Positions 12,447 through 24,249 are shown, numbered from the stretch's first letter. The stretch: DNA of 64,000 nt from Siniperca chuatsi (GCF_020085105.1 NC_058058.1:642859-706858); one strand, 5' to 3'. A program made the numbers and translations. The notes: generated by a model from the sequence alone, not told the origin.

Positions 12447-13696
12447 TCACAAACGCTGCAGCCGTACCGTTTCTCTCCTTTGTGGAGTCTCGCGTTTCTG
12501 TAACTGATCCCACCGTGAAAAACAGCTGAAAGGTTTTTCTCCTGTATGACATTTCAAATGGCTCTGCAGATTTGACTTCTGGCTAAATCTTTTACCACAA
12601 TCTGAACAGCTGAAAGGTTTTTCTCCTGAATGAAATCTCATGTGACGAACTAAGTCTTCCTTGCGAGGGAATTTTTTACCACAAACCGAGCAGCTGAAGG
12701 GTTTCTCTCCTGTGTGGACTCTCATGTGTGTCACCAAGTGGTCACTCCGTGTGAAATGTTTCTTACAAACTGAACAGCTGAAGGGTTTTTCTCCAGTGTG
12801 TATTCTGATGTGTCTCTTCAGATCTTCCCTGGAGCCAAATTTTTTCCCACACTCAGAGCAGCTGAATAGTTTCTCACGAGTTCTACGTCTCGAAGTACTG
12901 ACAGAGACTTCATCATTTTTCTGAGAGTTTAAACCTGACTGAGTTTCACTGTCCTCAGTCTCAGGATGACCAACACATGTGTGTCTTTTGAGTTGATAAC
13001 CCCAAGTGAATCGTTTGTCACAAACACTGCAGCTGAATCTTTTCTCCACTGAGTGAACCGCCATGTGTTGACTCAAATAGCGTGCTTGTGCAAATCCTCT
13101 AAAGCAAACTGAGCAACTAAATGGTTTCTCTCCTGTGTGTATTCTAATGTGTCTCTTTAGATTTCCCTTGCAACCAAATCTTTTCCCACACTCAGAGCAG
13201 CTAAGTGGTTTCTTGCCAGTACTACATCTCAAACCACTTTTAGAGACTTTGTTACGTTTCAAAGAGTTTAAACCTGACTGAGGTTCTCTGGTCTCCTCCC
13301 AATCCCAATCACTGTGTTCGGTCTCAGAAGAGTCTGATGTATTGTCATCAGTCTCAGGTTGTAAATGTGTATCTGGATCGGAGTTCCTGGCTGGTCCTGG
13401 TCCTCCACAGTCCTCTCCATCAGCTCCTGTTTCCATCTGTTCAGTTTGGCTTTGATGAAGCTGTGAGGACTGAGGTTTCTCTTCATCTTCTTCACTCTTC
13501 ACAGGGACAGGAGTGAATGGGAACTTGGTGATATCAACCTCCTCCAGCCCTTGAAGCTGCTCTCCCTCCTGACTGATCCAGAGCTCCGCCTGTTCCTCTT
13601 TAATGTGTGGGGGCTCTGGGTCCTGGTCCAGACTGGGGCTCCACTCCTGCTGCTCGGGAGGAACCTCTTCTCTACTCAGCGACAGCTGCTGGACGT
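12447..13696 (-). CDS. ZNF gene B, exon 2 (seven fingers)
   Basis: Joined to exon 1 (22296-22488), this gives an in-frame protein of 480 residues. It begins DVQQLSLSREEV after acceptor CTGCAG (the upstream acceptor is mutated to CAC). Residues about 65-205 are the acidic segment ([26 protein letters not shown]). Fingers 1-3 follow, the third being atypical H-x-C (FTWGYQLKRHTC). A short linker and four regular fingers (4-7) follow. The eighth finger is damaged: about 18 bases are missing relative to gene A, followed by small indels, giving a run-out tail (SCFSRWDQLQ) and a stop at 12447. Predicted DNA-contact residues (-1,2,3,6) run CGNR, QRYQ, WYQR, SEDR, RDHT, REDR, QSNS. Likely a nuclear DNA-binding protein; target unknown. 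Confidence 0.85.
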
Positions 13697-13860
13697 CTGC
13701 AGGACACAGTGAAAGACAGAAACACATTGAGGAAAACTGTGATTTCATGCTAACTGGGGGTAGAACCGTCTTCGTCTCTGTTCGATACAGGATGTTCAGC
13801 TGAGAAGCAACTTGCTTCGGTTCGGGATGCCCTCTGAACAAAATAATTACTGTGGAATTA

Positions 13861-14221
13861 GCTTAAGACAGTCTAATTAGGTCTACACTTTATCACGCGT
13901 GGAGCATTAAATCTACAGTGTTAGATGGATGGACCCCTGGATGTGTAACTCATGTGGTGAATGCAAATGAGAAACCAATTGAAGGAGCCTCCGATGCCAT
14001 TAAGATCTTTTGTTTGGGAGTGTTGTAGTTTCTCACCGAGATACAGCAACAGCGAACAAAGAGCAGTGGATCGGACCAAAACTGTGACCAGACATTGTTC
14101 AACATGATGTTGGGTGAAGTTATAAGAATCAGTTACAGCATTTAACTATCTGTACTGCTATTTGGCTGCTACCTCTGGTCATCCTAATTAGGACCAATTA
14201 CTGCCCAGTGTCAGTTAGGAG
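13861..14221. other. Gene B intron, unidentified part
   Basis: No gene or repeat recognised between the exon 2 upstream flank and the hAT-like repeat. Confidence 0.35.
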
Positions 14222-14590
14222 TGGGCAGTATACCGGTTTCATCACCGTGACATGGATTTTGCAATACCGTTATTACCATGATAAATGTTTTAGCATATTA
14301 AAACTAATGTGCTTTACTGTGGATGCGATTACATGCAGGTAGAGGGCTACGTACGTATTCATAGAACTCGACTATTTTCCTCACTAACGCCAACCCCGGT
14401 AACACGAAGATGTGGAAGGTAACGTTACGAGCAAAGCCACCAATTTCTCTGTTGTTTGCTGCAAAAACCAACACAAAAGTCTTCATCTACTCTTGTGTGT
14501 GCGCGCTAAGTTGACCATTTTACTTTGGACTGCTTCCAGTGTTTGGAAAATTATAGGATGCTCCCTCAGTGAAAATAAACAAAGGTGTAA
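14222..14590. mobile_element. hAT-like non-autonomous repeat fragment
   Basis: Begins GTGGGCAGTATACCGGTTTC and continues with TACCGTTATTACCATGATAA, wording typical of dispersed fish hAT-derived repeats. No terminal repeat pair was found, so its right edge is uncertain. Confidence 0.45.
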
Positions 14591-14599
14591 ACAATCTTA

Positions 14600-14912
14600 A
14601 ACCACAACCTCATTGTGGACTAAAAGGAACTAGCTTTGCTGCCACTGTAACCCCTGTGGGAAACAAAACTCAACCTGGAACCAAAGGGAAGGAACATATT
14701 CAAACAGCACGGAGAACATGTCTTTGCTGTGGAGGAGGACACACATTGGATTTGTGTCCACAGTTGGAGAAAATAAATCACAAAGAGAAGATAGGCTTCA
14801 CGAGGGAAAAAGGTGTCTGTTTCGGCTGTTTGTGTATTGGACACATCAGCAAAGATAGCAGAAACTGGAAAGGGGGAAAGACTCGGACCAAGCAGAAAGG
14901 AAATCAGAGGTA
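14600..14912 (+). mobile_element. BEL/Pao retrotransposon, gag zinc-knuckle part
   Basis: The plus-strand frame ending at 14912 carries a BEL/Pao-type gag region with two knuckle-like Cys/His clusters (CLCCGGGHTLDLC and CFGCLCIGHISKDSR). It is the first of several pieces of one decayed element spread to about 19515 inside the gene B intron. Confidence 0.75.
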
Positions 14913-14989
14913 GCCGTGGACAGCACGCTGGTGTCGAGTTGTCTTACGGGGCTGGTGATCATTATTGTAACTTCCCGTAGTTCCCGTGC

Positions 14990-16100
14990 AAGTTAAGTCG
15001 AAGAAGGGTAGAAAGATTGTTACCACCTATAGAGAGGCGAAGTCCCTCCCCTTCAGGTGGACCACCATGGGACCTTATTTTGGAAAAAAGACGTAAGGTA
15101 GTCAACGGCGAGAGACAAAATTTTTTTTGATCCCGTTTGAATTGTGCCATGAATTACACACATGATGTTTGTCAATTTAAAAGATAAATTAGATAGTCAA
15201 GAAAGTCGCAGTTTGTCGTAACACTGCTGAATGTCAAGACTATGAAAATACGTAATTAGGAAGACTACACACCCAAAAGTCGCAAGTGGCGTTATGACTT
15301 TCTCTCTCCACAAGCTACCCAGAGCCGCTGACGCTACTAGGCCTGTTTGTTTCCTACATGGATATATAAAGTACCGGATGTAGTCACACGAGCAACAGGT
15401 CTTGCTCGTTCTTTCGCTTCCCGGCTGATAAAAGGACCAGGTTACAACATTACAAGGGACGGCCATGTTGGTGTTGGTGACGTATATTGTCGACACATAA
15501 ATGCAGTGATGGCTGAACGAAAGAGGACCATCTTTTGGAGCTATTTCACACCTGTGAATGAAAACGTTGCTAACTGCGAGGTGTGTATCAAACCCGGGTC
15601 TCACAGGTGGCAGGTAGAAATTCAACCACTCAGCTAACCTTACAATGATTGCTAACCTTTGGCAAAGTGGTCATGAAAATGTTTTCAGATTAAGCCTATT
15701 GATGATGCAGTCACCTCAAATCATTTAACACTGCTCTCCCCTACATGAAAGTACATAAGCTGCTTTTAATAATAAAAAGTATCGGTATTGATATCAGTGA
15801 TTCTGGCCCTGCATTACTTGATATCGGATCGAAACCACATTTTGCGGTATCGCCCACCTCTAGTGCGAGTGAGAAATGTAGTTCACTGAGCAGTTTCACA
15901 CAAAACTAAATGGTACTGCAACAAACTGCAACTTTCCTGACCTGCAAAATTATCTTTTTTGACAAACATATGTGTAAGATATGGCAGAAATCAAACGGGA
16001 TCAAAAAATAGTTTGCCTCTCGCCGTTGACTACCGTACACATTTTTTCTGAAATAAGGTCCCATGGGGGACACCGGAAGGGGAGGGACTTGGCTTCTCTA
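14990..16100. mobile_element. TIR element nested in the BEL/Pao copy
   Basis: Arms at about 15030-15150 and 15980-16100 are inverted copies of each other (outer parts GGGGAGGGACTT, inner CAAACGGGATCAAAA). Between them a plus frame at 15347-15637 includes MAERKRTIFWSYFTPVNENV and a CxxC, resembling the BED finger of a hAT transposase. CGGTATCGCCCACCTCTAG near 15850 is a hAT-like end motif. The insertion splits gag from the protease of the host retrotransposon. Confidence 0.6.
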
Positions 16101-16640
16101 TGCTTGCTTGGATCAAGGATGTACAGCAGTGTTCTGTGCAGAGGGTTTGATGCACAAGCTTGGCCTCACGGGAAAGAAGGCACATATTCTCTTATGGACC
16201 ACGGGCCAAGAGAAAGTTCTGAGTAGCCATATTGTGTCAGGACTGGAGGTGGCTGGCTTAAATCATGATAACTTCTGTGAACTGCCCAAGACTTACACAC
16301 AGGAGTGCATGCCTGTCCACAAGGGAACACTCCAAGACAAAGGGATCTTCATGGCCTCATTTGAAATGTGTCCATTTGCCTGAGATAGATGCAGGGATTG
16401 GGTTGCTGATAGAGACAAATGTTCCTAAGGCCTTGGACCATTGCAAGTGATTCGCAGTGTTAATGCTGGACCCTCTGCATCTGGACTGTGAATGGACCAC
16501 TAAAAGGAGACAGTGGGGATGCAATGGATTGTGAGCAGGCAGAGTTATTAGTGAACTTTGCAGCAGCAGTTCAAAACAGATTTCACTGAATGCAGTGTGG
16601 ACAAGCAACCTGGTATGTCAAGAGAAGATAGCAAGTTGAT
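16098..16640 (+). mobile_element. BEL/Pao retrotransposon, protease-region remnant
   Basis: The frame contains YACLDQGCTAVFC and HKLGLTGKKAHILL, a BEL/Pao aspartic protease-like region. The usual D-S/T-G motif reads D-Q-G. Downstream pieces (DAGIGLLIETNVPKA) continue in another frame, so it is frameshifted and not functional. Confidence 0.7.
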
Positions 16641-16659
16641 GAATTAGTCACAAACTCAG

Positions 16660-17110
16660 CAAAGCAAGTGAATGGCCATTACCAGATCAGCTCACCATTG
16701 AGGAAAAAGCAGTTTAGCATGCCGAATAACAAGAAAATTGTTGAGCAGCGTGCTTTGCACCTGAAGAAGAGGCTTCAGAAGGATTCATTGTTTCACGCAG
16801 ACTATACTGCCTTCATGAATAATCTTGTTGCCAAAGGTCACGCTGAAAGGGTGCCTGAAGGGGAATTGGAATGTAGTGATGGCAAAGTCTGGTACATCCC
16901 ACACCACGGTGTTTACCACCCTACAAAAAGGAAGATCAGAGTCGCCTTTGACTGTGGGGCAAGTTTCCAGGGGACATCTCTCAATGCTCAACTCCTACAA
17001 GGACCGGACCGCACCAGTTCATTGATTGGAGTGGTGACCAGATTCAGGAAAGAATCAGTGGTGATCATGGCAGGTGTTGAATCCAGTGTTCATTTCATTG
17101 AGCAAATTAT
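16660..17110 (+). mobile_element. BEL/Pao retrotransposon, start of reverse transcriptase
   Basis: The 154-codon frame has the BEL/Pao RT entry region (VWYIPHHGVYHP, RVAFDCGASFQGTSLN, LLQGPDRTSSLIGV). It stops where unrelated sequence begins near 17106, before the catalytic YxDD part. Confidence 0.75.
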
Positions 17111-18255
17111 GTCGAAAAATATTCGTCAATGACCTTTTTTCCATGACTAAAACGAGATGTTGACGAGCCAAAAATAAAATCTTTGATAATAAAAACTATA
17201 ACGAAATGTATGTTTTGTTTTCGTTGATGAGACGGGACTAAAATGTTAGTGTTGTACTATCGGACATTAAAATAATGCATGATATTTTCTCTCAACTGTG
17301 CGTCTAGTCTGTCAAAACATAAACACTGCATCCCTGTCAGTGATCGACATGTGGCACAGATTGATGGGATGTGTGCAGATGCTGTCCCAAATCGACAGTG
17401 AGTTAATGACAACAACGTGATGAAAAAAAGATTTGATCTATAGACACACTTTATTTATAAATCGGCAGAAAGGAAAACACACTGCACTGTAGTAACGGGA
17501 GACGGAGAGACAAAACTAGGTGCGAAGAATACAACCAACCTGAAGAGTCGCTAACTGTAAGTCCTAATGTTAATTAAGCATATACATTTGCTAACGTTAA
17601 GTCGTTTTCTCCTGTGTGCACTGACGTAAGGCGAGCTACTGTAACAAAGAGTTTCCCTACGGGGATCAATAAAGTATTTCTGATTCTGATTCTAAGTCAA
17701 CGTTAATGGGCAGTCGGCTATGTCAACTTGTGGCAAATTTGCTAGCAAGCCACGTTGGCTTTGCCTAGCTAATGGTGGCTGGGTTAATGTGTTAGCTAAC
17801 ATCAGTTCGCTAGCTTCAAAGCTTGTGAGTGAAACATGCAGGACAATTAACGTTATAACTTGTCCGTCGGACAAGTGAAATGCTTTATCATGTATTGTCC
17901 TGTCGTTCCAGTGAAACATATGGGGGAAAACCGCAATGGCTTTTCAGACCTGTTCCCGAATGGGTCTAAATGCGCATCACGTGTTGCTACTGTAACGTTT
18001 ATAGCCTGTAATTTTATTTATTCATATATTATTTGGACAAGCACACTTACATGTGCTTATTAATCGACTAATTGTTTCAGCACCAGTGTGCTTTTAATGG
18101 TAATATTTGTAAGTACAACCCTACACAACAGCCTGATCAAACTGTCTGGCATGTTTGAAAAGAAACACAGTGTCACCTTGAGTCCAATTTCCGATACCTG
18201 TAGTAGCCTAATTGAATTAGTTTCAAGAGAAAAAAACATTGTGACTAAAAGTTGA
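17106..18255. mobile_element. Insertion interrupting the BEL/Pao RT
   Basis: Non-coding sequence begins ATTCGTCAATGACC with ACTAAAACGAGATGTTGACG, which I have seen as a dispersed fish repeat but cannot name. It includes a Rex1-like LINE tail at about 17600-17692 (CACTGACGTAAGGCGAGCTA to TTTCTGATTCTGATTCT). The RT core is missing. Confidence 0.5.
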
Positions 18256-19515
18256 CATAATGGCAAGTCGCATTGACGCCTTGTGGAGGAAAGAGTTGCA
18301 CGTGAATCTTCAGGATTCTGTGTTTTGGACAGACAGTAGGTCTGTGCTCAGATATATCAGTGAGACTTCCAGAGTCTTTGTTGCCAACCGAGTCTTAGAA
18401 ATTGTCAAGGCTTCTCAATCCTCTCAATGGAGGTATGTGGACACTATAAGCAACCCCACTGATGTGGCCTCCAGAGGTTTGAAAGTGGATGCATTTCTCA
18501 AGAATGCAACGTGGGTGTCAGGTCTGTATTTCCTCCTTCAACCTGAGAGTGGGCGGCCTATAAATACTGAGGATGTTCATCAACTTCCATCAGATGACGC
18601 TGAGGTCAAGAAAGCTGTTGCAGTGACTGCTGTACAGGCCAGAGAAAAGATTGATGCCGTCACTCGCATGACCCAATATATGTCTTCTTTGACTTATCTG
18701 AGAAAGTCTGTTGCTTGCATCTTGAGTTTTGAGAGCTGACTCTTATCTTGTTGCCAGAAGAGGAGACAATTAGGCATGGTCCCTGCACAGTCCGACTTAG
18801 ATGTGGAACAACAAAGATGTTAATTGAAAAAGGATATAGACTCTTTCAAGAGGGAGACAGTTCCAAGTTGTCTGTCGGTGAAGGAGAAGGCTGAACTGGA
18901 AGTCATCAGGTTCTGCCAAAGGCAGAGGTCTCCAAGCTGCAAAATGGCAAAAGTATTTCTATATCTCAGACATTCTGCTAATGCATATCCATCAAGAAGT
19001 GGGACATGGTGGCTGTAACCACGTTATCCAAACTGCGGGAGAGGTACTGGATCACTGGTGCTACTACAGCCATAAGGAGAGTTCTATCCAAGTGTGTCAT
19101 CTGTCGAAGGCTGAATGCTCAACCAGTGACCCAGCAGGTGGCAGACATACCTTCTGAAAGAGTTACTCGTGTCGGAGTTGACTATTTCGGACAGTCTGAA
19201 GGGAAGCAGAAGAAGTGTAGTAAAGAGGTACGGTGTCATTTTTACCTGCCTGGCCATACGAGCAATCCACATTGAGGCGGCACCTTCACTGGATACAGAC
19301 TCTTTCATAAATGCACTCAGACGCATTATAACAAGACGTGGTCAAGTTCTGGAACTGCGTTCTGATAATTGGACAAACCTAATAGGAGTGACTTCACTTT
19401 TTGTTTGTTTTCTGAAGTCACTACACCTAGTGTCAGTTTCCAACCTGTGCAGAGTTCAACGTGATTTTATTCAGTCAAGTCGAGGGGTCGCACCGCGGTG
19501 TACAAGTCTTTAGAC
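18256..19515 (+). mobile_element. BEL/Pao retrotransposon, RNase H and integrase remnants
   Basis: 18260-18739 encodes the RNase H-side region (VFWTDSRSVLRYI, NPTDVASRGL). 18824-19510 encodes integrase pieces in several frames: an H2C2-like zinc region (VLSKCVICRRLNAQP), VGVDYFG, and [12 protein letters not shown] with LRSDNWTN. Frameshifts and in-frame stops make it dead. No LTR was recognised. Confidence 0.8.
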
Positions 19516-19914
19516 AGCAGAGATTACAGCTGACCGTTGGAAAAGAGAGTGTTGTTGAATTTTACGGATGTGGAAGAAACCAAGTTATGATGCCGTACGT
19601 ACCCGCGCTGCCTCGCAGGAACATTTTCACACCATCCAATCAAATCTGATCTAAGTAAATTCCTTAGTATTTAAAATGCTGTTCTGTATCCACTGGATCC
19701 CCATTAAGACCGTGGATCTGACTGACAGGTCTAATGAGACGCGAAGCATCAGAAGTATCGATGCACTAACTAATGATTACGGTTGTTTCTACGTCCATCT
19801 GTCTAACTGTGGGAGGTGAAACGAAGAAGACATTTAAATTTCCTCTACAAGGAACGTTTCCTTTAAATTACTTTAATAGATTCATTAATTTAACCTGAAG
19901 CACTCAACACAAAT
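19516..19914. other. Gene B intron, remainder
   Basis: From about 19845 to 19914 the sequence is the reverse complement of the gene F intron (50060-50115), so this is original intron DNA next to the LINE insertion. Nothing else is recognised. Confidence 0.55.
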
Positions 19915-22010
19915 AACCCTAACCCTACCCCCCCTGGGTAGGTCAGACCACAACCTGGTTCACCTCAAACCCTGCTATGTGCCTCTGGTTAAAAAGGCAG
20001 CCTGCGACCACAAGGACAGTGAGGAGATGGTCAGGGGAGGCCTATGAGACACTGCAGGAATGCTTTGAGGTGACAAACTGGGATGTACTCTGTGAGCCTC
20101 ATGGAGAGGACATTGACAGGCTCACTGAGTGCATCACTGGCTTCATTAACTTCTATGTGGACTGCAATGTCCAACTAAGATGCTCCATTGTTATCCAAAT
20201 AACAAACCGTGGGTAACAAAGCGACATCAAGGACATTCTGAATGCCAAGAGGAGGGCCTTTACTGATGGCAATAGGGAGGAGGTGAGGGCTATCCAGGCT
20301 GACCTGAAGGTGAAGATCAGGGAGGCCAAGGAGAAGTACAGGAGGAAGCTGGAGCGGAAACTCCAGCAGAACAATATGAGAGAGGTCTGGAGCGGCATGA
20401 AGACCATCACTGGCTTCAGACCGACTGGCAGCAGAGGAGTTGAAGGCAGCTTGGACAGGGCCAACGAACTGAATCTGTTCTTTAACAGATTCGACACACC
20501 GGCTCCTGCTCATCCCCCCTCTAACTCAGCTGCTGTCAGCCCTCAGACTCCTCTGAGTACTCTGCTCCCCCCTCCCCATCAGGCTAACAGCCCTCTTCAC
20601 ACTAAGGACTCCCCTCCTCCCCCACATGTAACTTCTGCTGTGTGCCTGACTGCTGACCAGGTAAGAGGACAGCTGATGAAGCTCCACTCAAACAAGGCTG
20701 CAGGCCCCGATGGCTTCTGGGGGAGAAGCTGGCAGCGATGCAGGTGGACGCCCCCCTCGTGTCCTGGATTGTGGACTACCTGTCTGGCAGACCACAGCAC
20801 GTGCGCCTGCAGCACTGTGTGTCGGACAGCGTGGTCAGCAACACTGGGGCCCCTCAGGGGACTGTCCTCTCTCCCTTCCTCTTCACCATCTACACCACAG
20901 ACTTCAGCCACCACACAGAGTCCTGCCACCTTCAGAAGGTCTCTGATGACTCTGCTGTGGTGGGATGTGTCAGCGGTGGTGATGAGACTGAGTACAGGGC
21001 TGTAGTGGGGAACTTTGTCTCATGGTGTGAGCAGAACCATCTGCAGCTCAATGCGACAAAGTCTAAGGAGCTGATTGTGGATCTACGGAGGGCCAAGGCA
21101 CCAGCGACCCCGGTTTCCATCCAGGGGGTAAGTGTGGACATTGTTGAGGACTACAAGTACCTGGGAGTACACTTAGACAATAAACTGGACTGGGCTAAGA
21201 ACACTCAAGCTGTTTACAGGAAGGGCCAGAGCCGCCTGTTTCCTGAGGAGGCTGAGGTCCTTCAACATCTGCCGGACAATGCTGAAGATGTTTTATGAGT
21301 CTGTGGTGGCCGGTGCTGTCCTGTATGCTGTTGCATGCTGGGGCAGCAGGCTGAGGGTAGCGGACGCTAACAGACTCAACAAACTGATCCGTAAGGCCGG
21401 TGGCATTGTGGGGGTGAAGCTGGATTCTCTGGCGGTGGTGTCAGAGAGGAGGATGCTGGCCAAACTACACGCCATCTTGGACGGCGTCTCCCACCCGCTC
21501 CATGACGTGCTGGTCAAACAAAGGAGCACCTTCAGCGGAAGACTCATCCCCCCACAATGCACCACAGAGCGCCACAGGAAGTCATTCCTGCCTGTGGCCA
21601 TCAGACTCTTTAACTCCTCCCTCTAAGTGTCAGTCTGTATGACCCGAAGTCACTAAACTGGACATTGATCATTACATCTCTGCAGTACTTGAATAACTGT
21701 GCAATATCCGTGTAATACTCGTGTGTAATATTTAGCTTTTTCCTATTTATTATTCATGCCTCCATTACTGCTGCTGCAATACTACTTATTACTTAAATTA
21801 TTACATTGCATTTATACAGTATTATCATCATCAACCGGTAAACCCACTTGGTACTTAATTTATTTTCTGTCCTGTTTTTTTTAATAGTTTTTATAGTTTG
21901 TTGTATTACATATTTTTTTGCTAGTACTTTCTCCTGTGTGCTCTGACGTAAAGACAAGCTGCTGTAACAAAGAGTTCCCTTCGGGGATCAATAAAGTATT
22001 TCTGATTCTG
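19915..22010 (+). mobile_element. Rex1/CR1-like LINE, 5'-truncated
   Basis: Coding pieces on the plus strand run from the end of an apurinic endonuclease (GRSDHNLVHLKPC) through a spacer, KAAGPDG, then RT motifs GAPQGTVLSPFLFTIY, SDDSAVVG and YKYLGVHLDNKLDW to the C-terminus RHRKSFLPVAIRLFNSSL at 21626. Part of the RT between KAAGPDG and the GAPQG block is deleted and there are frame changes. The 3' UTR ends AATAAAGTATTTCTGATTCTG. Comparison with gene F defines both edges: F has uninterrupted sequence at the matching point. The family name is by resemblance only. Confidence 0.85.
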
Positions 22011-22295
22011 AAACCCGGTTACTTTTATTTTGAAATCCGGATGTAGTATACACCATGTTTCCGCTGAGGTTAAAAAGAGGCTGAAGACGTCATAATGACG
22101 TCAGTAATGACGCTAATAGTTTGCAACAGTCAGTAAACAGCGTGAGAGGCTGTTTACGGTAACAGCTGTTTGTTGAATGCGAGAAAAGAAGCGAAATAAA
22201 GTCACAAACGGAAACATTTAACCGTTTCAGCGCCGTTAAGTTACCGTAAAGCTGAGAATACGGCCGCGAGAGAAGAAGAAGTGAAGCGGACAGAC

Positions 22296-22488
22296 CTGCT
22301 CTGTGCAGCCGAAGCTGAGGCTGGAAAACAGCGGCCAGCAGCTCCCGCTGTCGCTCGTTCTCCTCTTTTGAACGACGAAGCTCCTCCTCGTACTCTGCTA
22401 TCGTCCTTTCAAACAGCCCAAATATCTCCTCAGCAGCCGCAGTTAGTCGCTGCTTCACCAGCGCTCTCAGCATCTGGACTTTACACAT
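22296..22488 (-). CDS. ZNF gene B, exon 1
   Basis: ATG at 22488 starts MCKVQMLRALVKQ; 64 codons plus one base end at donor AGCAG|GTCTGT. It is almost identical to exon 1 of genes A and F and predicts the same Glu/Ala-rich helices. The phase-1 end joins in frame to DVQQL of exon 2 at 13696. The following intron (22030-22290) closely matches that of gene F, including a cryptic donor ACG|GTAAC. Confidence 0.88.
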
Positions 22489-22890
22489 TTTCACACAATG
22501 ACGCCAACTTTTCCTCCACAAACTCCGTCAGAAACGCTGTTTGCTCTCCGTCAAAGCAGCCGCCCTGACCGGCGCTGCTGCAGTTAGCACGCTAAGCTAA
22601 CTCCCGTCCCCGGCGCTCTGGCGGCAGCTAGCATGTCCTAAGCTAACTGGCGGCAGTAGCAGCGTAGCTCTGTAGGCTACCGGGAGATGAGTCAGAGGTG
22701 AAACCTTCAGCACAGAGTCCGTTCAGACGGGTTTATCCGGACACACAGAGGCTCTTCCTCAACACAACAACGGGACTCGAGCGATGAAGCTAAACACACC
22801 GGACGCCATTTTGCAAAAACAGTCAGCCGCAGTAAAGAAAATCACTTCCGGGTGTCACTTCCTCTCGCCCGTCAAAATAAAACCTCCGTT
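22489..22890 (-). promoter_or_regulatory. Gene B promoter
   Basis: Contains the duplicated GCTAGCATG/AAGCTAACT unit (one copy altered by inserted bases), the conserved leader CCGTTCAGACGGGTTTATCC, a YY1-like GACGCCATTTTGC at about 22803, and ETS-like ACTTCCGGGT and CACTTCCTCT at 22845-22870. This is the uninterrupted version of the gene A promoter. Confidence 0.6.
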
Positions 22891-23028
22891 CCTTTTCGCT
22901 GCCGCCCAACGTTCTGTTAATGTGTATTATAGAAACTTTAAATGGTCATCAATAACCTGAACCGGAAACATACATTGTAACGTTGAGATGCCCCCGGTTC
23001 CCCCGGTAAACTAAAGACTGAGCGGGTC

Positions 23029-23400
23029 TTCTTCTTCTTCTGATGTTTTATGGCTTTTGGTGCATCAGTGTGGATCAAGTCAAGTCAAGTCTGCTTTATT
23101 GTCAATTCTTCCACATGTACATTACATACATACAGAGAATCGAAACTGCGTTACTCTCAGACCCCCGGTGCATACAGATAACACTAACAGTAGAGCCTAA
23201 AATCTAGATCAAATATAAAATATAAGCTAAAACTATACAATAAGGGAATACAAAAAAGAGACATAATAAAAAATAAAATAAAATAAAAATAGGTTCACTA
23301 AAAGCAGCGCAAGGCACATGGCAGATAAAGTGCAAACCAGTGAACAAACAGTGCAGATAAAAAGATAGAGCTTATTTTAATTAAACTGACTGAGGTTGTA
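23029..23400 (-). mobile_element. Short TTC-tailed repeat and LINE 3'-end fragment
   Basis: 23029-23075 (CTTCTTCTTCTTCTGATG with TTTTATGGC) is a diverged copy of the repeat at 45164 and 49190. 23080-23350 (AAGTCAAGTCAAGTCTGCTT, TCTTCCACATGTACATTACA) reads as the reverse complement of a fish LINE tail. A G9 run is at 23497. Confidence 0.55.
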
Positions 23401-23889
23401 GAATGGCGTCAGTTCCATGGTGAATGAGGTAGTGAGCAGACCAATGCTACACAAAGTGACTGGTGCATGACCTCGTATGTCAGTGGAAGGTCCTGGGGGG
23501 GGGGGGGATCTGAATGGTCTTATGACTGAGCGACTTTTCCACATATAAATTCTGAGATGTTTTTTCTCATAAATTGCCAAAATCCCAGGATGTGGTTGAA
23601 AGCTTCAGAAACATCAAATTATTTGGACCATGTGTTGAGAAATGTTCAAGCTCCTGTTTCCAAGTTCAGGAGTGAACCTTCAAGCTCAACGCACGTTGTT
23701 CTTTAAAAAGTGTATTTTAATCATTAATCATTTTTGTTCAATTGTTGCTCTACTTGACATATTGAATGTTTAATAAGCCTGTATGGTTTGGAAATAAATA
23801 TTTAAAAAAAAAAAAACACATTCTGGACTTTTATTTTGAAGCTCAGTAACTTCCCCGGAAGCTTCTTCATTGTTGCTAACTTCACACTA

Positions 23890-24249
23890 TTTGAGCAAAA
23901 TGGCGTCCGGTGTGTTTAGCTTCATCGCTCGAGTCCCGTTGTTGTGTTGAGGAAGAGCCTCTGTGTGTCCGGATAAACCCGTCTGAACGGACTCTGTGCT
24001 GAAGGTTTCACCTCTGACTCATCTCCCGGTAGCCTACAGAGCTACGGGAGTTAGCTTAGCATGCTAGCTGCCGCCAGAGCGCCGGGGACGGGAGTTAGCT
24101 TAGCATGCTAGCTGCAGCCAGAGCGCCGGGGACGGGAGTTAGCTTAGCATGCTAGCTGCAGCAGCGCCGGTCAGAGCGGCTGTTTGACGGAGAGCAAACA
24201 GCGTTTCTGACGGAGTTTGTGGAGGAAAAGTTGGCGTCATTGTGTGAAA
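23890..24249 (+). promoter_or_regulatory. Gene C promoter with three-copy tandem repeat
   Basis: Mirror image of the gene B promoter: YY1-like AAAATGGCGTCCGG near 23898, then the conserved leader. A unit of about 44 bp containing GTTAGCTTAGCATGCTAGCT occurs three times at about 24046-24165, against two in A and F. Genes B and C are head-to-head with their promoters about 1 kb apart. Confidence 0.6.

Noticed and set aside
19911-19930. Telomere-like AACCCTAACCCT as an interstitial telomere
   Set aside because: Only two units at a LINE junction; more likely insertion filler.
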